Source of the DNA: Melitaea cinxia
Taxonomy: Eukaryota > Arthropoda > Insecta > Lepidoptera > Nymphalidae
Length of the DNA stretch: 64,000 nucleotides
Assembly: GCF_905220565.1 (NCBI RefSeq)
Contig: NC_059406.1
Coordinates: 196,001-260,000 of the forward strand
Direction: 5' to 3'
A program made the position numbers and the translations under genes. Under the pieces are notes generated by a model that was not told where the DNA came from, did not search any database, and worked only from the letters and a program-made list of their open reading frames with translations. This document shows, piece after piece, positions 35,598 through 46,700 of the stretch. Each line of letters opens with the position of its first letter. The stretch's first letter is position 1.

Positions 35598-35748
35598 GCA
35601 GTTGGATGGTTATCCCGCCATCGGTCGGCTTTTTAGGTTTCGAGGTGGTAGTGGAACTGTGTTATCCCTTAGTCGCCTCTTACGACACTCACGGGAAGAG
35701 ACTGGTGGCTATATTCTTTAATGCCGTAACCACGCAGCAAGCTAGTAG
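35598..35748 (-). repeat. Family D fragment lacking its 3' end
   Basis: Holds the 5' half of the SINE (minus strand) from GCGTGGTTACGGCATT at 35748 to CATCCAACTGC at 35598. The RTE-like tail is missing, unusual for a target-primed insertion, so a deletion or recombination joined it to the Family C scrap. Confidence 0.8.
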
Positions 35749-36229
35749 CATACTATTATTATAAAGCTGACAAGCGTTATTAAACTGAGAGCACATCTAG
35801 CATTATATCAAAATTGCCAGAGAAATGCCTAACTAATACATACCCCTGTCATACACCAAGGCTGGGTTCAACCACATTATCAAACGTCTTGTACATCATA
35901 TCTTCGTGCCCTTGTCACATAAATCTAGTAACGCTCACGTCTCTGGAAGCGCTATGACGATGATTTTTGTGTCTACGTTCCTTTTACCTGAGATTATGTC
36001 TGTCAGTGTCTCTCACGCCGGCGACAGACGCGAAGTGTCAAGAAAGCGTTAAATTAACGAGATATTACTCCGTTTTCATTATATACACTTTGTTTACGAA
36101 TTTCGGAATGTAATATAATAAATATTACTTTCAATTTGTTTTGATCTCGTTTATTTATATTACTTTGTATTGTAAATAAATATTAGTCTTCTGATGTGTA
36201 ATCTTTTCGTGGAACTCATACGTTAAAAC
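35749..36229. other. No gene recognised
   Basis: Unique-looking sequence, no long frames. Confidence 0.5.
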
Positions 36230-36900
36230 AACGATTTTAATTACATAGACAAGTATTACAACGCAGGTAGACGATAAAATAGTTAAGTAAATACGTAATA
36301 TTAGATATAACTTAAATAGTATTCGTCAGACCTTGATCGAAAAATAAATAAAACACAAAACAAGCACCAACTTTTGATTGAAAAAAGAATCATCAAAATC
36401 AGCACAGTAGACTTAGTAATAAGTAATGAGGTATAATACAATGTAGCATTAGCAGAGCATTATTAGAGGTAGCTCAAAAAGTCCTTGTCAGATTTTAATT
36501 ATATTTAAATGGACTACATGACATACCTATCAATTAATAAAAAAGAATCATTGAAATCAGTGTATCCAATAAAAAGTACACATGTCAGAAGTGAAACTTC
36601 TTTGCCAAACTAATTTTTAAGTCTCGTTTATATTTATATAGATCTAAAGCTTTGTGCTTATGAATCTTAAAGCTTATGGTTTCCGTTCCAGCGCCATCTA
36701 GTTAGTCTGCAATGTAATACTATCGATATTAATGTAACAACCTTTGTAGTTTCTATAGTACACGCTAGGTGGCTCTGTTCACCAAAAACAACATTGTTCG
36801 ACAAAAACGTTGCCATATCATCAAAACTTATGCGCATAAAGAAGTTTCTCTTCAAAAATATTTGAATTTAGAACCTTTTTTTTTTCGAAGTCGTTATAAA
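36230..36900 (-). mobile_element. Family C element, diverged and interrupted by a MITE
   Basis: The left part (ATTTTAATTACATAGACAAG to about 36574) and the right end (GAACCTTTTTTTTTCGAAGTC, 36871-36892) belong to one element split by the MITE at 36575-36858. The terminal hairpin is lost. Confidence 0.6.
36575..36858. mobile_element. MITE with GAAACTTCTTT inverted ends
   Basis: AGAAGTGAAACTTCTTTG on the left and AAAGAAGTTTCTCTTC on the right are inverted repeats. The middle holds TTCCGTTCCAGCGCCATCTA. A second copy with the same ends lies at 54923-55112. Confidence 0.75.
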
Positions 36901-37419
36901 AAAGTAAATGACAGCTTTTTATTACGGAGAGTTTATTTTTAGTAAAAGTCAGCTTTGATTTTATAAAGTTAACTAATCGGTGGTCAGCGGCGTTTTAGTC
37001 ATATGGCTGTAATTAGCCAGGAACTAAAGCAAAGCCGTAGAATATAATTTAGCAATCGACAGAAAGCAACTTCGAAAATTTAACTACCATTACACCTTGG
37101 TATATTCACGGAAAATTTGTGTATTCAAATAATCCAACTTAAACAGTAAGTAATAAAGTTTGTTGTTTGAGAGGTCAGAATTAAAGCGACGTCGGCGCGG
37201 GCAGGCGGTGTACTGCGATGCAATTTAAACGCCGCGCCGCCCGTTGTACTCAACAAAGTGTCAAAGAATGTCCAACTATCGCACCTGGACTACGCTGCAC
37301 CCTCGTCCGTTGCTTGCCTGTAGGCTGAGTCATAAGAGAGAGCGATGAAAATTTACTTCAGTTAGCAGTTTATCAGGGTCAACACGAAATAATTCCAATA
37401 CTGATTATTTATTTAACTG
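36901..37419. other. No gene; GC-rich islet at 37185-37250
   Basis: The islet contains GCGACGTCGGCGCGGGCAGG and CGCCGCGCCGCCCG around an AT-rich core. No frame. Confidence 0.35.
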
Positions 37420-37692
37420 TGGTAGGGTACAGCTGGAAGTTTCCTGCTCAAAATATGGAGCAGCCCGACTGGGGTAGTACCTCGACTTTACAGAAGACCA
37501 CAGCTAAATAATACTGTTTCCAAGCAGTGTTTAGTTCCTGTTGGTGAATAAGATGACCAGAACTTCTGGGGAGAATTGGTGATAGGGTCGGCAACACGTT
37601 TGCGATGCTTTTGGTGTTGCAGCCGTCTATAAGCTACGGTAATCGCTTACCATCAGGTGAGCCGTAGGCTTGTTTGCGGGCCTAGTAACATA
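37420..37692 (-). repeat. Family B repeat, complete
   Basis: Minus strand from the TACTAGGCCCGCAAACAAGC end at 37692 to the GTAGGGTACAGC end at 37420. All landmarks present. Confidence 0.85.
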
Positions 37693-38639
37693 AAAAAAAA
37701 AAAACTATAACTCATTATTTTTTAAGTTCCTTCTTCATAATAATTATTTTAAGTTATTGAGTTACTGTAAAATAATTCTGAAAAATATCAAATGTATCAA
37801 TTCAAAGAAAGTATTTCAACCTTATAGACAAGTCCAACTAACGCTACTCTAAAATATTGTTGTATTCTAGTGCAGCAACGGAGCAAGAGTTCCTAAAGTT
37901 GCGATGTATTAATAGTAGAGTTGTAATTGATAGCGCCTGTGATGCTCCTGGATTTTTAATCGTTTATAAACTTTAGTAAAACCTGACAATCACACGGACC
38001 TACCATTTATTTTCTTACCTAGATGTCTAAAAGAATTACAACGGAAACAGTAGATTTTTGTAAATTGTAAAGATATCTAATCGTCTATTATATAAAAAAA
38101 AATGTGATACGCTTATTTTTCTAACACAGGGCGAGGCAACTCTTTTAAAAACGTCTCAGCGCGGCTTACCTGTAAAAAGTTGGTTCGCTCGGGTCTCACC
38201 GTTCTCAGTAGACTTCAACTTTCGAGAAATTTGGTTTTAATATGCTCCCGAAACTTTAAAGGCCTTTCAAGTTGCTGATTTTGAAACGGTTCATGTTTGC
38301 TATTTTATAAACGGAAATTAGGAGAATTTTAAGTTTTTTATTTTTCTAGTGGTCGCTCAGTGTTCGAAATTCGAACATAAATAATTTAAATTATAAGTTT
38401 GAAATAGAGTATATATTATGCGTGTGTGTCAAATACGTGGTAGTGTGTGTAATGTTTTTTTTTTATTGATTTAATGTAATTTTTTATGCATTATTATAAA
38501 AAAAAAATATTAGCATTCTGCACTCCTTCTCTATACAAACTATAAGTGTGCGAAATTTCATACTCCTCCGTCCGCGCAATTTTCGTAAAAAGGGGTACAA
38601 AGTTTTTTCTTCACGTATTAATATATAAATATACATATA
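37693..38639. other. No gene recognised
   Basis: AT-rich. The stretch 38515-38630 with ATACTCCTCCGTCCGCGC may belong to the repeat that follows. Confidence 0.4.
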
Positions 38640-38765
38640 CTAGCTGTGCCCGCGGCTTCGCTCGCGTTGAAATCAGTGTGACAAAGTTTTCCCGGCACAC
38701 TTCCAGTGAAACTCTCATCAAAATCGGCTTAGCCGTTCCGTAAACCTTCCTCTTGAACCGCATGA
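38640..38765 (-). mobile_element. Helitron 3' end
   Basis: Minus strand ends GCGAGCGAAGCCGCGGGCAC AGCTAGT, a typical lepidopteran Helitron terminus. Upstream body short. Confidence 0.65.
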
Positions 38766-38827
38766 AAATCTGTTCAGTAGATTTTGGGGGAATCGATCAC
38801 ATACACTTTTGGAGACTTTGTTTTATA

Positions 38828-39775
38828 ATACACTAACTGTTGCCCGCGACTACATCCGCGTGGTTATAAAGATATGCATTACTATTAACATGTTTAACGC
38901 AAATTATTGTTTTATTTCAGTCACTTGAAATGCTTATCGCACTGAGAGAACTTTTTAAAAGGCACAATTTGGTTATAATTTAATAGTTGTTTATATAAAA
39001 CCTCTATAATACACCACATTCTTAGTTTTATTTTCAGGCTGCACTATAAATAACCTATCAGGCGAAGTTATAGCTGTTGTATATGTTTCATACAAACTAT
39101 CAACCCTACCTGCCAAATTTCAAGTTTGTATCTGTTATAGTTTCGGAGATTTTGTAATGAATGAGTCAACCTACCATCCTCCATTTTAACCCCAAAAGGG
39201 AGTTGATTTCTAAAGATACATTATTTGGACAGCTTCTCATCATCTATAGAGCACACATTTTACATTTCAAGTCTCCTACTTCAAAAACATATAGGACTTT
39301 CATACAAACTTCCAACCCCCATTTTACCCCCTTAGGGTTTAAGTTTCGTAAAATCCGTTCTTAGCGGATGTCTTCGTCTTATAAAAAAGCTACCTGCTAA
39401 ATTTCAAGTTTGTAAGTGTTATAGTTTCGGAGATTTCGTGATCATTGAGTCAACCTACGATCCCCCGTTTTAACCTCAAAAAGGAGTTGATTTTTAAAGA
39501 TACAATATCGATACCTTTTCACCATCTATATAGAGCTTACATTTTAAATTTCAAGTCTCTTACTTCAAAAATATAGGACTTTCATACAAACTTCCAACCC
39601 CCGTTTTACCCCTTTAGGGGTCGAGTTTCGTAAAATCCGTTCTTAGCGGATGCCTAAGTCTTATAAGGAGCCTACCTGCTAAATTTCAAGTTTGTAGGTG
39701 TTATAGTTTCGGAGATTTTGTGATGAGTGAGTGACCTTTCGCTTTTATATATATTATTAATAGATTTATAGATTT
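38828..39775 (-). mobile_element. Helitron-like element with 283-bp tandem units
   Basis: One end reads AACTGTTGCCCGCGAC, a variant of the Helitron 3' end, the other TATATATATTATTAATAG. Between them a unit starting ACCTGCCAAATTTCAAGTTT recurs at 39108, 39392 and 39674 (spacing 284 and 282 bases). No protein coded. Confidence 0.65.
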
Positions 39776-40404
39776 TGGTTGAGCAGAATATATTTATGAA
39801 CGAGAAGAATTACATTTAACTGGAAGCATTATTTATCATGACATAGAATATACAATTCTTAAACCTTTTGAATATACCATGGCGTCTGTAACTTTGAGTT
39901 TCAAAATGACTATCGCAGTAAGTTCTGTATAATTACAAGTGTTCGTTTATGTATGATCTTTGAAAGATGTTGGTTCGAATTCAGCTTCGTTGCACGTTTT
40001 TATAAAATATGCATTCATTTAGATCTAAGCTTGGGCAAAAGTCATCTGTCATCCACAAGAGGACATGTACCGCAAGCAATATCATATGTCCAATACACTC
40101 TCCCATCCTAAATTGTACATCTTTAAATAAAAGACAAATTTTATCATACTTGAAAGTGTTCTCAAGCTTGATCGTAGTAATATAATACAATTATAAGGAT
40201 CAAATATTCCGTACCCTTTCAACGTCTTTGAGAGAAAATCATAATAGTATATTTGCAATTCTCGAGGGTCAATAGGTATAGGGGTTTTGTTCTAGAAATA
40301 CTGGCTTTATATGTTACGATGTAATGAAAGATTTGATTAATGAAGTATACTATGTGTGACTTAATAATACATTTTATTATTACGACATAATACGATTTGA
40401 GCTA
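39776..40404. other. No gene recognised
   Basis: AT-rich, one 69-codon frame without resemblance to anything. Confidence 0.45.
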
Positions 40405-40720
40405 TTTTTAACCGACTTCAAAAAAGGGGGAGGTTACTCAATTCGACCGTATATATTGTATATGTATATTTTATGTATGTTCATGGATAACTTTGTCGTT
40501 TATGAACCGATTATGATAATTCTTTTTTTGTTGGAAAGGAGAAATCTCAAGTGTGGTATCATGATAAGAAAACCAAGATCTGATGATGGATCTCAGAATA
40601 ATCGAGGGGAAAATCGTAGTGCCGACAATGCGTTTGTTAATTTTTTTCGTCTATTGTATTACTTGTCGATATAATTGGAGTTGGTTTTTTTCATTTGCTA
40701 GCAAACACAATTATGTCAAT
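40405..40720 (+). mobile_element. Family C element, short form
   Basis: From TTTTTAACCGACTTCAAAAA to GTTGGTTTTTTTCATTTGCT and the TTTGCTAGCAAACACAATTA hairpin. Internal sequence mostly deleted. Confidence 0.8.
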
Positions 40721-41684
40721 TGTTTTCCTTTTCGACAGTCTATAAAATGTAGTAAGTACGTAGGCTTAAGGTGATTCGTAAATTTAAAGATTTCTGTATG
40801 TTTCCATTTAAGTAAATTTTCCTAGTATTAAGAGGGTTTATAATGTCTGTAGTTACTGAATTACCGAACAAAAAATGTGAACAGAAACCTCGATCTGTCA
40901 CAGTTTCATTTTAAGTCTTCTAACGACGAAATTTTATCAAGTTTATTTATTTCAAGAGTAGTTTACATCAATTCTTACTGAGCTGATTAAAGAAAAGTTT
41001 TTAGAAGCATTTAATTTTATAGAACAAAACTCGAACAGTCACTAATTACTCATTAAAACTGAGACAGAAATTGGTTCGCCAATACACTTAAAATTATTCA
41101 CAGCGGCCTTTTCCAAGTCAAAGTGACTGTTTAATTACCATTCGTCCAGTTGACGTTTGAAGATCGAAGATGAATCGTTAAAGGGCTCTCAGCTCGTCAC
41201 TTGTTGTCACAATACTTGATGCTGATGGAGTAGAATAAATAACCTTGAATAGCATTACAAAAAAAAAAAAAAAAAATTACCGACAACAAACAAATTGGTG
41301 TTAAATCATTTATAATTCAATCGTATAAATAAATTACATTTCCTATTTTAACTTAGGGATAGTTTATTTTTTTGTTAATTTATTACAATCAATGTGTACG
41401 TCAACTTAAATTAAATTATAAAGTACCTTTTCTTTTTTATTAATAACATTTTTATTTAATAAGTCTTAAAAACTAAAAAAAGAAAATAAGTCAAATCAGC
41501 TGAATCGTTCTCAAATGAAGTTCTGAATCAATTTTAAAAGTATAGATTTTATTTATATAATATTATTTACTAGACTTGTAAGTCTATCTTTACTTTAGAA
41601 TGAAAAATACCGTTAAAAAAGTAAAACAGACATGTATGAATATTGGAAAAATAAAAATAATATATACTATATATACTCATAATC
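40721..41684. other. No gene recognised
   Basis: Includes an A run at about 41260-41276. AT-rich, no assignable feature. Confidence 0.45.
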
Positions 41685-41867
41685 GCGTATCAAAGATTAT
41701 TTAAAAAGTAGTCATTAGATCTCGACCAAACTTAAATGAGTACAAAACAAGCAACAGCTTCTAAAAGATACTAATGAAGAATCATCAAAATCGGTATACC
41801 CGCTAAAAGTTATCTAATATAATACAAGGATAACGAAAAAGTAGTCAAATACATACTCATCATATCT
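41685..41867 (-). repeat. Family C internal fragment
   Basis: CGCGTATCAAAGATTATTTA, TCAAAATCGGTATACCCGC and AACGAAAAAGTAGTCAAAT are internal Family C words. Both ends are missing. Confidence 0.6.
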
Positions 41868-41949
41868 TTTATATAAAATTCTCGTGTCACAATGTTAGTT
41901 AAAATACTCCTCCGAAACAGCTGGGCAGATTTTTACGAAATTTTGCGTG
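41868..41949 (+). mobile_element. Helitron, left part (split by LTR element)
   Basis: ATCTTTTATATAAAATTCTC, then GTGTCACAATGTTAGTT, matches lepidopteran Helitron 5' ends. It breaks at GCGTG where the LTR element begins and resumes at 45812. Confidence 0.7.
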
Positions 41950-42464
41950 TGTCAGATTATTTTATATTAAGTAATGAAATAGTTAATTTATAATGTATCT
42001 ATCTATATAGGAATGTATGTATGTCTATAGAGTTGTTTCACATTATTATTGTTAATGTTGCTTGTTTATTTTATTTCTTGTTTGGTGTATACTAAAGTGT
42101 AAATAAAGAAATGTAATATTTGATAATATAACATGTGGGTAGGACTATACTTTTTGTCGTTGTCTATAAAACGAGTGTTCGGACTCGATTGGGGATTCTT
42201 GTTTGAGACGTCGACCGGTGCGGAGCTCTCGGGGAAAAAGATAAGTATTATTATGCATTAGTTATGTTATACATATAATTATAATGAATAAGTACTTATG
42301 TAATAATATTAGTGATAAATTGTTACAAGATATTTAATTCATTATACGCTCCTTAAAGATAAAAGTATTTAATTTCACGGATCAGATAATAATTCTTAGA
42401 TTAATAAAGTATGAATATATTATAAATTGTTTATTATTTATATTTTACTTTCTTTTTCTTAACA
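41950..42464 (+). repeat. 5' LTR
   Basis: 515 bp. TATA-like CTATAAAACG at about 42165 and AATAAA at 42403-42408 place the R region between them. Ends TTAACA. Confidence 0.9.
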
Positions 42465-42605
42465 TCAGAAGTGGGATATCACCCAAATTTATCTACAATA
42501 ATGTGTGTTTTTTTTTTGAAGGTTATGGGGCCATTCCAACTACTAGAAGGTCTGATGGAAGAAGCCATTCAAGAAGCAATTGCCTCAAATCGGCGCTCGG
42601 ATGAC

Positions 42606-43065
42606 ACTGCTTTTTATTTTTATTTTTATTTTAATTTTGATTTCAATTTTGATTTTTGTTTTTAGTCTTCATTTTAGTTTTGATTTTTGATTTTGATTTT
42701 AATTTTGAATTTATGTTGAATAGGGTGATAATTGGTGATAATTTAATATATTGTATTTTTTTTATTTAAATTGAATTTCATTATTTTTATCCTTTTAACT
42801 GATTGAATTTTGATTTTAGTTTTAATTTTAATTTTGTTTTAATTTTAATATTGATTTTTGTTTATTGTATTTTAGCACTGATTTTGTTTTTAAATTTAAC
42901 TATTGTAATTTTAAATTTTAGTATGTATTTAAATTTTTAAAATTTTAATTATTGTAATATTGAATTGTAGTTTTGAATTTGGTGATGATTTTAATTTTGG
43001 GTTTGATTGAATTTTAGTATATTCATTTTGATTTTGGTGTGGTTTTGATTTGGTATAATTTGTTT
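42606..43065. repeat. Low-complexity T-rich tract
   Basis: Long run of degenerate ATTTTGATTTTAATTTT units within the LTR element where gag and protease would be expected. Confidence 0.85.
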
Positions 43066-43179
43066 TGTCACAATTGTTTAAACTACCATAGTTTCGGAAA
43101 AAAAATGTAACTAACAAAAATATGGACATATGTCTGAATTAAATTATTATTATTATTATATTTACATGTCTTCGACCCA

Positions 43180-44120
43180 GAGAATAACGACAGTGGTGCT
43201 AAAGGCTGGTGTCGGAACATAAAAAAACTTGGTGTTGAATTCAAGTGGACCAGCATCCACCAAGCTGCCACAGCAGGTGCCGAAGAACAAGTCGAGGATT
43301 GACGAAGTTCTCTCACGGACTACGGTACGCCATCCTTAATAATAACCGATCGTGGAACTAATTTTTTTTATTTCGAGATATATCTAATAATGCGTTTTTA
43401 CTTGACGTTTTTTTCGTCGACCTACGTTGTATTAAACCACATAACTTTTTACTGGGTGTACCGATTTTGATAATTTTTAATTTAATCGAAAGCTGATGTT
43501 TATCATGTAGTCACATTTAAATTTTGTCGAGATTTGATAACTGCTTTTGGAGTAATCTTTATAATGCGTATTTACTTGACTATTTTTTTCATCTACCTAC
43601 GTTGTATTACTTGTCGATATAGTTGAAGTAGTTTTTTTTTTCGTTTGCCTGCAAACACAATTATATTCAAGACAATTGCGACAGTTATTTGATGAATGGC
43701 AAACTAGGCATCATATGGTAGCGACTGGTACTCCCCGGGGGAACGGCCAAGTCGAACGGTACGTAGCTACAATAACAAATTCTTCTTGTACCGATGTGTC
43801 AGACTGGCCGAGCGTTCTGTGGAAAGTATAACTTTCCTTAACCACTGCTTTACAGCAATCGACCCGCTTTTCACCTATTAGGTTGCTTGTTGGTAGAAAC
43901 TGTAACATTCCGTGTATACAAGCTCGATTAGATGAGGTAATACAAAATCATAATATCATTGACGTAACTGCTGATCGTAGGCGAGCACACCAACGTCTTA
44001 ATATTGTTGCTGATAAATTTAAAGATCGCTTTGACCAAGCACGTAGAGATAACATGGATTATAGTGTAGAAGATATTGTATATGTAAATCAAGGCCATAT
44101 AAGATTAGGACTATATTAAA
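43180..44120 (+). pseudogene. Gypsy integrase remnant
   Basis: YGTPSLIITDRGTNF at 43321-43365 is the second-Asp region of the integrase core. It is followed, after the nested insertion, by WQTRHHMVATGTPRGNGQVE and RYVATI from about 43700, which carries the catalytic Glu. Further on, PIRLLVGRNCNIPCIQARLD and DKFKDRFDQARRDNM (to 44090) are the C-terminal part. A stop falls after VLWKV with a frame change, so the protein cannot be made. Confidence 0.85.
43370..43668 (+). mobile_element. Family C fragment nested in integrase
   Basis: From TTTCGAGATATATCTAATAA to GTTTGCCTGCAAACACAATTA. The hairpin end is intact and the opposite end is missing. It interrupts integrase between the second Asp and the Glu motif. 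Confidence 0.85.
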
Positions 44121-44239
44121 TAATGACAGATTCTCGTTAAAGGGTATTAGAAATTTAAGAAACATTATAGTTGCAAAAGAAAAAAATTCGCCTGTGGCCT
44201 GGAGAGTGGACTGGGCAAAACGCTGTTGTAAAAGATTTA

Positions 44240-44815
44240 TTATACACTTCAGCCTATCGCAGTCCACTGCTGGACATAGGCCTCCCCAAGTTCGCGCCAG
44301 ACTTTCCGGTCTTCCGCTTTCCTCATCCAGCCTACACCGGCAACCTTACGTAGATCGTCGGTCCAACGGGCCGGAGGACGTCCCACACTAAGTTTGCCAA
44401 GACGCGGTCTCCACTCTAGGACCCGTCTACTCCAACGACCATCGGTCCTGCGACACAGATGATCAGCTCACTGCCACTTCAACTTGCTAACTCTGTGGGC
44501 TACGTCGGTTACGAAAGTAACCTCTAAGCGAGCCTCTCGCGGATAGTCTCATTTCTAATCCTATCTTTGAAAGAGACCCCAAGCATAGCCCGTTCCATTG
44601 CAGGTTGAGCGACTTTAAACTTGTGAACCAGTCCCTTCGTCAGCGTCTATGTCTCGGCTCCGTATGTTCACACAGGCAGGACGCATTGCTCGAAAACTTT
44701 TGTCTTCAAGCATTGCGGAATCTTCGAAGTGAAGACTCGACGAAGTCTGCCAAACGCCGCCCAGCCCAACCGAATCCTCCTATCGGCCTCCTTCTCGAAG
44801 TTGTTGCAGCCTAGT
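44240..44815 (-). pseudogene. RTE-type LINE, C-terminal end
   Basis: Minus strand encodes the well-conserved end of RTE LINEs: CRRTDGRWSRRVLEWRPRLG, VGRPPARWTDDLRKVAG, and the last residues GEAYVQQWTAIG before a stop near 44245. A stop occurs inside (after LKWQ), and there are further changes upstream. Everything before about 44815 is absent (5' truncation). It lies antisense inside the LTR element. Confidence 0.9.
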
Positions 44816-44877
44816 TGGATAGTTCTAGTGTGTTAGGATTTATTATAATTAGTATAAAATATTATGTATTGTTATGG

Positions 44878-45043
44878 ATTATGAATGGATTATGTATTAC
44901 GGATTATGGATACATTTTGTATTATTGTGGATTATGAATGGATTATGTATTACGGATTATGGATACATTTTGTATTATTGTGGATTATGGATGGATTATG
45001 GATTAAGGATTATGGATATATTTTGTATTATTACGGATTATGG
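44878..45043. repeat. 53-bp tandem repeat, three copies
   Basis: Units start at 44878, 44931 and 44984 with ATTATGAATGGATTATG or a near variant. The third unit is more diverged. The 68-codon frame across it is a by-product. Confidence 0.9.
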
Positions 45044-45262
45044 TTGAATTGGAACCTTAGCTGTTGTATGATATTCACTGGCTGCGAGTGATTAAGCTTC
45101 ACTGACTGCGGGGTGTTTGATCTGCACAGTAAGGTCTGATTATAAAACGATTATTGAAACTAAGTAAACGAATGTACCTATAAGTATTATGTATGTAATA
45201 ATTAACTAGTAATATATAATGATATAATAAATAATCACTGTTGATGGGGGATTTTGTGATTG

Positions 45263-45282
45263 TACTTCGAGAGCGAAGTACT
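45263..45282. other. Hairpin upstream of the 3' LTR
   Basis: GTACTTCG-AGAG-CGAAGTAC is a perfect 8-bp stem with a 4-base loop, 14 bases before the 3' LTR, near the purine-rich GATGGGGGA that may prime plus-strand synthesis. Confidence 0.7.
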
Positions 45283-45296
45283 TGTCAGTATGGCCG

Positions 45297-45811
45297 TGTC
45301 AGATTATTTTATATTAAGTAATGAAATAGTTAATTTATAATGTATCTATCTATATAGGAATGTATGTATGTCTATAGAGTTGTTTCACATTATTATTGTT
45401 AATGTTGCTTGTTTATTTTATTTCTTGTTTGGTGTATACTAAAGTGTAAATAAAGAAATGTAATATTTGATAATATAACATGTGGGTAGGACTATACTTT
45501 TTGTCGTCGTCTATAAAACGAGTGTTCGGACTCGATTGGGGATTCTTGTTTGAGACGTCGACCGGTGCGGAGCTCTCGGGGAAAAAGATAAGTATTATTA
45601 TGCATTAGTTATGTTATACATATAATTATAATGAATAAGTACTTATGTAATAATATTAGTGATAAATTGTTACAAGATATTTAATTCATTATACGCTTCT
45701 TAAAGATAAAAGTATTTAATTTCACGGATCAGATAATAATTCTTAGATTAATAAAGTATGAATATATTATAAATTGCTTATTATTTATATTTTATTTTCT
45801 TTTTCTTAACA
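45297..45811 (+). repeat. 3' LTR
   Basis: 515 bp, four substitutions from the 5' LTR. TATA-like at 45511 and AATAAA at 45750-45755. Confidence 0.9.
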
Positions 45812-45938
45812 CGTGCATATCGAGTAAGTCTGAGAATCGCCCAACATCTATTTTTCATACCCCTAAGTTATAAGAGTGGGGGGTTTAAGGGGGTTAATAA
45901 CATATATGCCAAAACAACGTTTGCGGGGTCGGCTAGTA
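45812..45938 (+). mobile_element. Helitron, right part (split by LTR element)
   Basis: CGTGCATATCGAGTAAGTCT to GCCAAAACAACGTTTGCGGG and GTCGGCTAGTA, closing in CTAG. Continues the left part at 41868. Confidence 0.75.
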
Positions 45939-45991
45939 TAACTCTAAAAGTACTTGTCAGATAAGCTTGTCAGCAAGCAAAGCTTTCGATT

Positions 45992-46700
45992 ATAATTGTG
46001 TTTGCTCGCAAACGAAAAAAAAACCGACTTCAATTACATCGACAAGTAATACAACGCAGATCAACGAAAAAATAGTCAAGCAACTACGCGTTATCAAAGA
46101 TTAATCAAAAAATGGTTATCAGATCTCAATAAAATTTATATGTGACCACATTATAAACATCCGCTTTCGATTAAATTAAAAATTATCAAAATCGGTGAAC
46201 CCAGTAAAAAGTTATTGCGGATTTTCGAGAGTTCCCTCAATTTCTCTAGGATTCCATCATCAGATCCTGGTTTCTTTATCACGGTACCAAACTAAAAATA
46301 TCCCCTTTCCAACAAAAAAAGAATTATCAAAATCGGTACATCCAGTAAAAAGTTATGCGGTATAATACAAAGTAGGTCGACGAAAAAAGCGTCAAGTAAA
46401 AATGCATTTTTGGATATAACTCGAAAAGTAGTTGTTAGATCTCAAATAAATTTAAATGGGACCAATTGACACACACCACCTTTCGATTAAAAAACAATTT
46501 GTCGAAATCGGTCTACCTGGTCAAAAGTTCTGATGTAACATACATAAAAAAAAACAGTCGAATTGAGAACCTCCTCCATTTTTGAAACTCGGTTAAAAAT
46601 ACGAATCATCGAAATCGGTACACTCAGTAAAAAGTTTTGAGTTAACATACATTAGAATAAAAAAGTCGAATAATAACCTCCTCATTTTTTTTTATGTCAG
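45992..46700 (-). mobile_element. Family C element, full, with partial second end
   Basis: AATTGTGTTTGCTCGCAAAC to TTTTTGAAACTCGGTTAA at 46595 is a complete copy with one 142-bp unit. Another partial end (CATCGAAATCGGTACACTCA to CCTCCTCATTTTTTTTT) follows directly, so the right end is duplicated. Confidence 0.85.

Larger units (their letters stand above)
41950..45811 (+). mobile_element. LTR retrotransposon (Gypsy-type), young but defective
   Basis: Two 515-bp direct LTRs (41950-42464, 45297-45811) begin TGTC and end AACA. They differ at only four sites, all C/T, and are flanked by CGTG on both sides (41946-41949 and 45812-45815), a 4-bp target duplication typical of Ty3/Gypsy. The interior (2832 bp) starts with TCAGAAGTGGG (primer-binding region), has a short gag-like frame (GPFQLLEGLMEEAIQEAIAS, about 42527-42600), low-complexity DNA, a broken integrase, a Family C fragment, an RTE LINE end and a 53-bp tandem repeat. 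No gag-pol remains, so the recent move must have been driven by another element, or the interior decayed afterwards. Confidence 0.9.

Noticed and set aside
39108..39760. Regular spacing considered as a CRISPR-like array
   Set aside because: Units are about 283 bp, directly adjacent, without spacers, in a eukaryotic Helitron.
42471..42665. Frame with FYFYFYFNFDFNFDF
   Set aside because: Most of it is translated low-complexity T-rich DNA; only the start resembles gag.
44885..45091. Reading frame rich in W, Y and I repeated motifs
   Set aside because: It is a by-product of the 53-bp tandem repeat; 53 is not a multiple of three, so the frame changes from unit to unit.
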